Shown: in pieces, positions 1-4,360 of the stretch
How the letters are laid out: the number at the start of each line of letters is the position of its first letter
Numbering within the stretch: position 1 is the stretch's first letter
Assembly: GCA_051745935.1 (NCBI GenBank)
Contig: JBNJEM010000503.1
Location: 1 to 6,007 of the forward strand
Source: JBNJEM01 sp051745935
Lineage (GTDB): Bacteria; Planctomycetota; Planctomycetia; Pirellulales; Pirellulaceae
DNA length: 6,007 bases
Direction of reading: 5' to 3'
Notes under the pieces: generated by a model
The model's database searches: none
The model's input: the letters and a program-made list of their open reading frames with translations, nothing else
Told to the model about the DNA's origin: nothing
Translations under genes and position numbers: made by a program

Positions 1-14
1 CGCCACGCGACATG

Positions 15-60
15 GTGCCAGCGACGGCACACATTGCCCGCCGAAGGCGGGCTATAGCCC
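15..60. repeat. Cluster of three short palindromes at the left edge
   Basis: Three dyads lie side by side. GTGCC (15-19) pairs with GGCAC (26-30). GCCCGCC (36-42) pairs with GGCGGGC (46-52) across a GAA loop. GGGCTATAGCCC (49-60) is a perfect 12-bp palindrome. The second and third overlap, so only one could form at a time. No U-run follows, so a classical intrinsic terminator is not supported. They may end an upstream transcript whose gene lies outside the window, or belong to the repeat element that starts at about 50. Confidence 0.5.
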
Positions 61-79
61 TTAGTTGCATAAAACGGCG

Positions 80-103
80 GTAGGACGGGTCTCCAGGCCC
101 GTC
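80..103 (+). repeat. REP-like hairpin, copy 1
   Basis: The core GACGGGTCTCCAGGCCCGTC (84-103) is almost a perfect palindrome: nine pairs with one G-T wobble around a two-base turn. It is preceded by GTAG. The same 24 nt occur inverted at 201-224, and a diverged copy (17 of 24 positions) is inverted at 991-1014. That makes it a dispersed palindromic family rather than a single terminator. Confidence 0.7.
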
Positions 104-200
104 TTTTGACGTGCATGAATGCCTTTTTCCTCGTTCCGGCAAATCTCACATTCCGTGAGGTCTGCAAACGGGAGTTCGAGCACGGTTTCGTGCTTGAACA

Positions 201-224
201 GACGGGCCTGGAGACCCGTCCTAC
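201..224 (-). repeat. REP-like hairpin, copy 2 (inverted)
   Basis: This is the exact reverse complement of 80-103. It forms the inner end of the right arm of the 205-bp inverted-repeat element. It could fold on itself or pair with copy 1. Confidence 0.7.
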
Positions 225-249
225 ATTTACTTTTTGCAACGTTAGGGTA

Positions 250-296
250 TAGCCTAGCCTGGGATGCAATCCCAGGACAGGGTGCTGCGCAGGCTA
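250..296. repeat. Nested stem-loop next to the inverted-repeat element
   Basis: CCTGGGAT (258-265) and ATCCCAGG (269-276) form a perfect 8-bp stem with a three-base GCA loop. TAGCCT (250-255) and AGGCTA (291-296) give an outer 6-bp stem. It overlaps the last five bases of the right arm of the 205-bp element, so it may be a second repeat family inserted alongside it. No U-tract follows. Confidence 0.55.
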
Positions 297-486
297 CGAT
301 GTGTCTGGCGTCCGGCCGGAGGAAGAAGCCGTGGGAATTCCGGAGCACACTCTCGACGCGCCGCCGAAACCGAGCAGCAGAGAAATTTGATATCGGTTCC
401 CCGTAACGTACGCTTGTAGTACGGCGGAGGCCGTTGCTCAGGGTCCGCTTTTTCCAAATGTGTCGAGGATTCACGTGGTGTCGACT
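297..486. other. Leader region of the PilZ gene, no gene seen
   Basis: No reading frame here has a ribosome-binding site or plausible protein composition. A short dyad, CGTAC (407-411) / GTACG (419-423), is the only structure I noticed. I could not find a sigma70-type promoter with acceptable spacing; a TTGATA at 387-392 has no matching -10. The promoter of the downstream gene therefore remains unidentified. Confidence 0.4.
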
Positions 487-493
487 GAGGAGA
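487..493 (+). promoter_or_regulatory. Ribosome-binding site for the PilZ gene
   Basis: GAGGAGA lies seven bases before the GTG at 501. It is the strongest Shine-Dalgarno match I found ahead of any gene in the window and it decides the non-ATG start. Confidence 0.7.
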
Positions 494-500
494 CTGGCCT

Positions 501-980
501 GTGTTGTCCATTTTTTCGCGCAAGCAGCGTGTGGAGTGTTATCCGTTCGTCCGGAAGATCTGTGATCTGACGGCGCCCAATATGCCAAGCGTTGAAGAAG
601 GGCGCTGCGAACGTCGTTACAATCGATCGCTTCCGGTCGTTTTGTGTCCGTGGGAGAACGAGGAACTTGTCACGGACAGGTGCGTGGTGGCAATCACGAA
701 GGACATTTCAGATCAGGGGCTCAGCCTGATCTTACAGCATCCTCTGGGCGGAGACCAAATGATCATCGCCTTCTGGCTGCGTGCCGCCGAGATGGAAGAA
801 CCGTGGTGCTTCCGCGCAAGGCAAAGAAGCGAATGGCCCCTGGGGGGCGGGTTTTGGCAGATCGGGTTCGAATTGCAGGAATACATGAACCGGGAGTGGC
901 GGGAGACGCTGAAGGCACTTCGGCCCGCCGCCAAAGGGCTTCTTCCACCAGAGAAGAATTCAAACGAAGAAGTGACCTAG
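501..980 (+). CDS. PilZ-domain protein, probable c-di-GMP receptor
   Basis: A 159-residue protein with no signal peptide or membrane segment, so probably cytoplasmic. Both halves of the PilZ c-di-GMP signature are visible: RxxxR at residues 38-42 (RRYNR) and DxSxxG at 68-73 (DISDQG), about 26 residues apart as usual. The following stretches, rich in alternating hydrophobic residues (GLSLIL, MIIAFWL, WQIGFEL), suit the beta-barrel of this fold. The first 35 residues and the charged tail after about 145 look like linkers. The GTG start is chosen because of the GAGGAGA seven bases upstream. PilZ proteins pass the c-di-GMP signal to motility or EPS machinery, and the nearby EPS genes make EPS control a reasonable guess. 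The gene is convergent with the export gene, not in an operon with it. The actual partner is unknown. Key residues are intact, so I am fairly sure of the family and unsure of the target. Confidence 0.8.
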   Translation: MLSIFSRKQRVECYPFVRKICDLTAPNMPSVEEGRCERRYNRSLPVVLCPWENEELVTDRCVVAITKDISDQGLSLILQHPLGGDQMIIAFWLRAAEMEEPWCFRARQRSEWPLGGGFWQIGFELQEYMNREWRETLKALRPAAKGLLPPEKNSNEEVT

Positions 981-990
981 CCCGCGGTAT

Positions 991-1014
991 GACGGACGGG
1001 GAAGTCCGTCGTAC
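991..1014 (-). terminator. REP-like hairpin copy 3, possible two-way terminator between convergent genes
   Basis: GACGGAC (991-997) pairs with GTCCGTC (1004-1010), and the stem extends outward to ten pairs with one wobble (988-1013). It starts ten bases after the stop of the PilZ gene and about 80 bases beyond the stop of the wza-like gene on the other strand. It lacks a U-run, so if it ends transcription it does so weakly or with Rho. Read on the minus strand it matches the 80-103 repeat at 17 of 24 positions, which points to a mobile REP-type unit that may double as a terminator. Confidence 0.5.
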
Positions 1015-1093
1015 TGCGCAAAGATCGGATCATGCGGCGTAACACCTGCGGAAGAAGTGTCGGAGCGAGCGACGCTCACCGCTCGACCGGTGC

Positions 1094-2464
1094 CTAATAA
1101 TTCCCGCCCGGATCCAGCCAACGGTTCATGGTGGCTCGATAGGGAATTGTGAATAAATCGGGCGCGATACGGTCAAACATGCGACGCCACCACCAGGCCA
1201 TGTCGGGATCCAGATACAAGATGTCGCCGGCTTCCACGTATACGTTTTCCTGCCAGTCGTAACGGGCTGCAATGAGGTCCACTTTAATGAGCAAGGGAGA
1301 TTGGCCCGGGATCGATCTGTGCACGGTGACCGTGGAAGGCGAATCAATCGGGTCAATATAGCCGGCCATGGCGACGGCCGTGACGACGTCAATATCTCTA
1401 TCATTCGGTAACAGGAAGGCGTTGCCCAGTTGTCGGTCTTCATCCTGCACACTGAAATTGACGATGTTGGTGCGATTGAGCGGTCCGACCACGAAGAAGA
1501 CTTGATCGGTGCGCCGAGGTACAACGACAACGTCGCCGGCACGTAGCCGAACATCATGTGCCGATAGTTCTTTCGGCTGCGGCGGATAACCGTCGAGATG
1601 GGCCACGATCCCCTGGCCTCGCAGAGGAATCTCCAGCACCAGCTTTTCGCCGCGGGGCGAGGCCGGCGGCGGCTGTTTCAATATCTCCGAGATGTCTTGC
1701 CACGTCGCGTGGCGATGAACCTCGATTCGCTCCGCCGCTTGGGGCGTCAAACCGCCGGCTCGCGCGATCGCATGCGCGATGTCATTCTCGTATTTGGGTA
1801 AATCGAACGCACCGGGCTGCCGCACCTCGCCCACCACCGAAACACTTTCCGTGGCTCTCGCGGCAAGCGAGACGTTGACTTGTGGGTTGCGGAGGATGCT
1901 GTCCGCGTAGGCCTGCTCAATCGTCTCTTGAGCTTGCCCCAGCGTTTCATTGGCCACGAGAACCTTACCAATTGTTGGCAAGACGACACTGCCGTCCGAG
2001 GCGACACGAACCGTGAAAGGTACGACCGTTGTGTTTTCGAACATACCAGGCACCAGCACCATCAGGGAATCGCCGGGACCAAGCAGATAGTCCGTGGGTG
2101 GCGTCGACGACACGTTTGCCAAGTTCAACCGCGGCGCCGTGCCGCGGATGGGGGTCCGGAATTCGTCCGGCAGGCAAGAAGCGGCAGTGCCCGGTGACTT
2201 CAATGGCACATAGCACCCTGAACAACACGCGATCACACAAGCGGCTACCCACACAAGGGGGCTGACAAGCGTGGCTCTGACGTGTCGACCGGATGGCGGA
2301 AACCGCCACCAGATGGCTTTTTGGAATGGGCCAATGCGGATGGGGAAAGACTGAGACGTGAAACGTTCTCCGCAAACGGCGAAGCGCTGCGCAAAACGTC
2401 GCTCGGGGGTCATGCTGCCCCCGCCAGCGATCACCGGCGGTGTTTTCCGTGTAAGCGGGACCAT
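1094..2464 (-). CDS. Wza-type outer-membrane polysaccharide export lipoprotein (Poly_export/SLBB)
   Basis: A 456-residue protein from the chosen start. A hydrophobic stretch at about 66-80 ends in CSGC, so Cys84 is the likely lipid-bearing residue. Cys80, within VIAC, is an alternative. The Poly_export domain follows: the GPGD motif at 129-132 (YLLGPGDSL), then a strand with SDG at 156-158. A first SLBB-type repeat covers about 208-251 (VVGEVRQPGAF at 210-220, AGGL at 236-239). After a Pro-rich insert and RAGDVVVVP (308-316) comes a second SLBB-like repeat (VFFVVGPLNR 322-331, AMAG 365-368) and AGDILYLDP (412-420). The Trp-rich tail (WWW 424-426) may play the part of Wza's membrane-spanning C-terminal helix. 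The family forms the outer-membrane exit channel for EPS or capsule. The frame is open back to 2659, but that part looks non-coding. The ATG at 2464 has GAGGG five bases upstream; the ATG at 2413 (439 residues) has a GGGGG four bases upstream. Either leaves an unusually long segment before the signal sequence. The gene is divergent from the deacetylase gene. Confidence 0.88.
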   Translation of the reverse strand: MVPLTRKTPPVIAGGGSMTPERRFAQRFAVCGERFTSQSFPIRIGPFQKAIWWRFPPSGRHVRATLVSPLVWVAACVIACCSGCYVPLKSPGTAASCLPDEFRTPIRGTAPRLNLANVSSTPPTDYLLGPGDSLMVLVPGMFENTTVVPFTVRVASDGSVVLPTIGKVLVANETLGQAQETIEQAYADSILRNPQVNVSLAARATESVSVVGEVRQPGAFDLPKYENDIAHAIARAGGLTPQAAERIEVHRHATWQDISEILKQPPPASPRGEKLVLEIPLRGQGIVAHLDGYPPQPKELSAHDVRLRAGDVVVVPRRTDQVFFVVGPLNRTNIVNFSVQDEDRQLGNAFLLPNDRDIDVVTAVAMAGYIDPIDSPSTVTVHRSIPGQSPLLIKVDLIAARYDWQENVYVEAGDILYLDPDMAWWWRRMFDRIAPDLFTIPYRATMNRWLDPGGNY

Positions 2465-2469
2465 TGAAA

Positions 2470-2474
2470 CCCTC
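2470..2474 (-). promoter_or_regulatory. Candidate ribosome-binding site for the wza-like gene
   Basis: Read on the minus strand this is GAGGG, five bases before the ATG at 2464. It favours that start over the ATG at 2413, whose best upstream match is a run of G only four bases away. The preference is modest. Confidence 0.4.
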
Positions 2475-3001
2475 AAATTCCAACCATTAGCAGGATGACC
2501 ACGACTTTCCCTGTTCGTGAACCGAATAACAATAGACGCCCCGTCAACGTTCTGCCGAAAGCCCAGCGAACGGTACCTATACCGGTCGCCGGTGATTTCG
2601 TGCCGCCAGTCCGACCAACGGGAGGACGGCTTGCGCCGGGCAGCGCTCCATCCGCACAAGTTCGACCGCCTGAAATATGAGTGGCTCCTCAGCCTTGATC
2701 GGCAAGCTCATTATGAGACGCACAATCCGAGCAACATGAATAACGAAAATACGCCACTTCGGTTCGGGCTGTGACGATCATACGGCTCCGGTCACTGCTT
2801 GCACCGTGCCACTATTGGCCTCCAGCGGCCACGCTGTGGCGTGGAACCCCAGCAGAGCCTCCCGACTCCACCGTGTGGTGAAAAGAGGCGGCAGCCGACA
2901 GGGGGGAGCAACCCCGCGCTGGCGCGATCTGCTTACGATCCAATGAACCCACCAACCCCGCGCTTCGCCAATCGATTAGCTGCGTAAAAGGCGCAAAAGA
3001 A
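2475..3001. other. Gap between the divergent export and deacetylase genes, no gene seen
   Basis: This gap must hold promoters for both flanking genes. On the minus strand a TTGACG at 2547-2542 resembles a -35 box, but no -10 lies at 15-18 bases. On the plus strand TTGATC (2695-2700) and TTGCAC (2799-2804) also lack partners. Small structures are ACCGG/CCGGT at 2581-2593 and a 12-nt direct repeat listed separately. The open frames here are Arg/Pro-rich and lack ribosome-binding sites, so I do not call them genes. Confidence 0.45.
2909..2964. repeat. 12-nt direct repeat upstream of the deacetylase gene
   Basis: CAACCCCGCGCT occurs at 2909-2920 and again at 2953-2964, 44 bases apart start to start, or about four helical turns. 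The second copy ends 37 bases before the deacetylase ATG. That placement would suit paired regulator-binding sites, but no known regulator consensus is recognised and chance in GC-rich DNA is possible. Confidence 0.4.
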
Positions 3002-3643
3002 ATGATCTCGGCCCAGTTTGAGCGAGTGACCAGCCTCTTGTGTTTGGGAGCCCATCCGGATGACATCGAAATTGGCTGCGGCGGTACGATTCTGAAACTG
3101 CTCGGCCTCTACCCCTCGGTCAATGTCCACTGGGTCGTCTTGAGTGGGGCTCCCGAACGGAGAAACGAGGCTCAACACTGCGCGCGGCACTTCCTCGCCG
3201 GCGCGCGATCTGCCACGGTCGTGGTGAAAGACTTCCGTGACCGGTTCTTTCCTTACTGCGGCGGTCAAATTAAAGAGTATTTTTTTGAACTGGCAATGAA
3301 CGTGCAGCCAGACTTGATCCTGACACATCGTCTGGAAGATCGGCACCAGGATCATCGGTTGGTCTCGGAACTGACCTGGAACACCTTTCGGGATCACGTC
3401 ATCCTGGAGTACGAGATCCCCAAGTACGAGGGAGATCTAGGCCATCCGAACCTGTTCGTCGACCTGGATCAGGACACGTGCGCTCGCAAGATCGAAGCGA
3501 TCGTCACGGCATTTCGTTCTCAACGGAAACGGGCGTGGTTTTCGTCCGAGACATTCTGGTCTCTGCTGCGACTGCGGGGGCTCGAAGCCGATCCGTCCGC
3601 GGAGTTTGCCGAGGGACTCTTCGCTCGAAAACTGCTCGTATAA
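3002..3643 (+). CDS. PIG-L/LmbE-family zinc-dependent deacetylase
   Basis: A 213-residue protein of normal length for the family. The N-terminal metal-site motif is complete: GAHPDDIEIGCGG at residues 16-28. The second motif is THRLEDRHQDHR at 108-119. By analogy with the characterised member MshB, His18, Asp21 and His118 would hold the zinc and Asp20 would be the general base. The beta-alpha-beta start (TSLLCLGAHPDD) fits the Rossmann-like fold. There is no signal peptide, so it should act in the cytoplasm. Members remove the N-acetyl group from GlcNAc-containing substrates. Here, beside EPS genes, the substrate is probably an acetamido-sugar intermediate or nucleotide sugar, but the sequence does not tell which. 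The ATG has only a weak upstream match (AAAGG ten bases away). No other in-frame ATG precedes the AHPDD motif. It runs in the same direction as the Wzz gene but is 717 bp away, with its own likely termination signals in between. Confidence 0.88.
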   Translation: MISAQFERVTSLLCLGAHPDDIEIGCGGTILKLLGLYPSVNVHWVVLSGAPERRNEAQHCARHFLAGARSATVVVKDFRDRFFPYCGGQIKEYFFELAMNVQPDLILTHRLEDRHQDHRLVSELTWNTFRDHVILEYEIPKYEGDLGHPNLFVDLDQDTCARKIEAIVTAFRSQRKRAWFSSETFWSLLRLRGLEADPSAEFAEGLFARKLLV

Positions 3644-3646
3644 CAG

Positions 3647-3718
3647 CCCGTAACAAAACTAGGCTCCCGCTTCCAGAAATCCCTGGATAACACCAGGCCC
3701 GCACGGTTTTGTTATGGG
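3647..3718 (+). terminator. Long inverted repeat just after the deacetylase stop codon
   Basis: CCCGTAACAAAAC (3647-3659) and GTTTTGTTATGGG (3706-3718) pair over 13 positions with a single wobble. The 46-base loop contains an inner stem, CCTGG (3682-3686) / CCAGG (3693-3697). It starts four bases after the TAA. The right arm carries a TTTTGTT tract. It may end the deacetylase transcript or protect its 3' end. The long loop and the AT-rich outer stem are not those of a standard intrinsic terminator, so a site in DNA is also possible. Confidence 0.5.
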
Positions 3719-3772
3719 TTCTAAGTCTTGCTCACGGGTGTCGATCCACCTATTCGCTTGGCGCTCACCGCT

Positions 3773-3804
3773 GGGCCCCCGCCACGAGGGCAGACCGGGG
3801 GCTT
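3773..3804 (+). terminator. GC-rich stem-loop, possible terminator
   Basis: GCCCCCG (3775-3781) and CGGGGGC (3796-3802) form a perfect 7-bp stem that two further G-T wobbles extend to nine. The loop is 14 bases. The sequence after it, TTGTTCT, is T-rich but interrupted. It is the best intrinsic-terminator candidate downstream of the deacetylase gene, about 130 bases past the stop. Confidence 0.45.
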
Positions 3805-3837
3805 GTTCTGGCACGATGGTTGCGCCCCGAGGTGTTA

Positions 3838-3930
3838 CGTCAGGCTTTCTAGCTGACGAGCGTGAACTTGGCGAGCCACGCCGGCGGTCTTCTGTCGACC
3901 GGCCTTGCTGAAAAGATGGCCCAGACCGCC
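3838..3930. repeat. Two further inverted repeats
   Basis: CGTCAG (3838-3843) pairs with CTGACG (3853-3858). GGCGGTCT (3883-3890) pairs perfectly with AGACCGCC (3923-3930). Inside the second there are alternative dyads (CGGTC 3885-3889 / GACCG 3897-3901, and GCCGG 3880-3884 / CCGGC 3899-3903), so several foldings compete. With the two preceding stem-loops this makes four inverted repeats in under 290 bases. No gene fits here. It could be a structured RNA, stacked terminators or the remains of a mobile element. Confidence 0.4.
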
Positions 3931-3997
3931 CTGTCTTCTCATATATCGCAATCATCCCCAAGTCCACAGAATGACAAGCAATCCCATGATCCCCAAA

Positions 3998-4026
3998 TTG
4001 ACAGCTCTCCGCGAGCTAATTAGACT
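3998..4026 (+). promoter_or_regulatory. Sigma70-type promoter upstream of the wzz-like gene
   Basis: A perfect -35 box TTGACA (3998-4003), a 17-base spacer and TAGACT (4021-4026, four of six to TATAAT) give a good housekeeping-type promoter. The start of transcription would fall near 4033. The spacer contains the dyad AGCTC (4003-4007) / GAGCT (4013-4017), and the palindrome CTAATTAG (4016-4023) overlaps the -10. Either could be an operator. A second, weaker candidate is TTTACA (4076-4081) with TATAGC (4098-4103) at 16 bases, within the palindrome GCTATATAGC (4094-4103). Confidence 0.55.
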
Positions 4027-4032
4027 GGAGCT

Positions 4033-4360
4033 TCCCGGTTGTTGGCGGGGGACGGAAGAGACTCGCCCGCGGCAATTTACAAATACAGTACCAGCTATAT
4101 AGCAGTTCAACGCGCCCCACGGGGACGGAGTGCGCGCCGGGCCGCATCCGAGCCTGTTGGGGTGTCTGTACCGGTCTCGGACGCGCACAAGAGCCCTCAC
4201 ACGGGTAGTCAGCGTGGCGGCTGGAGCGATGCGGTTAAGAGGCTGTGCAGCCGAGTGCGACGCACCCCAAGCGTGCGTGCACAGCCATCTGTGGCCCAGT
4301 CGCCCGTCCCATGCGGGGGCTCGCGTGGGGGGCAAGGTCAGCCGATCTGAGCAGAATATC
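4033..4360 (+). promoter_or_regulatory. Long 5' leader of the wzz-like gene with several possible stems
   Basis: If the promoter at 3998 is used, about 328 bases of leader precede the ATG at 4361. Visible pairings are: CGCG (4111-4114) with CGCG (4133-4136) around CCCC/GGGG (4115-4118/4121-4124); TCCGAG (4147-4152) with CTCGGA (4176-4181); and GGCTGTGCA (4241-4249) with TGCACAGCC (4278-4286), the last enclosing GTGCG/CGCAC (4255-4259/4261-4265). I compared it by eye with the GEMM c-di-GMP riboswitch core and saw no match. The leader could be a cis-regulatory RNA of unknown type. It is open in the frame of the following gene back to 4130, but the predicted peptide is Cys/His/Arg-rich and unlike a protein N-terminus. 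Confidence 0.4.

Larger units (their letters stand above)
50..254. repeat. 205-bp element with 54-nt imperfect terminal inverted repeats (MITE-like or REP doublet)
   Basis: The arm at 50-103 and the reverse complement of 201-254 align over 54 nt without gaps. The inner 24 nt of each arm are identical (80-103 and 201-224), and the outer parts share GGCTATA, GTTGCA and an A-rich stretch. The 97-nt centre (104-200) holds two more hairpins: CTCAC/GTGAG (145-149/155-159), and an 11-bp stem at 174-184/189-199 with one wobble and a GTTT loop. I see no target-site duplication and no coding capacity; long reading frames through it on either strand look like chance. The arrangement fits a non-autonomous element or two REP units in head-to-head order. 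The centre, with its own dyads, could also be a structured RNA. Confidence 0.65.

Noticed and set aside
61..588. A 175-codon minus-strand frame, and a 95-codon plus-strand frame at 119-406
   Set aside because: Both run straight through the REP hairpins, have Arg/Cys/His-rich products with no motif, lack ribosome-binding sites, and the first overlaps the start of the PilZ gene.
1558..2467. Several plus-strand frames antisense to the wza-like gene
   Set aside because: These are shadows of a well-supported coding frame, with no motif or ribosome-binding site.
2465..2659. N-terminal extension of the wza-like frame back to 2659
   Set aside because: The 65 added residues are Arg/Trp/Ser-rich without pattern, and a better ribosome-binding site lies just before 2464.
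2517..2774. An 85-codon plus-strand frame in the divergent gap
   Set aside because: It has no ribosome-binding site, a skewed composition and no recognisable domain.
3647..3718. Integron attC recombination site after the deacetylase gene
   Set aside because: The TAACAAAAC...GTTTTGTTATG ends and the position just after a stop codon recall attC. However, the right end does not fit GTTRRRY, there is no clear paired L box, and no integrase or second cassette is seen.
4033..4360. GEMM-type c-di-GMP riboswitch in the leader of the Wzz gene
   Set aside because: It was attractive given the PilZ neighbour, but I could not find the conserved GEMM core or its two-helix layout. A covariance-model search would settle it.
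4130..4360. Start of the Wzz gene at GTG 4130 or ATG 4229
   Set aside because: The extra residues are Cys/His/Arg/Pro-rich and unlike Wzz N-termini, and the region is better explained as a structured leader. The ATG at 4229 has GGAG only two bases away.
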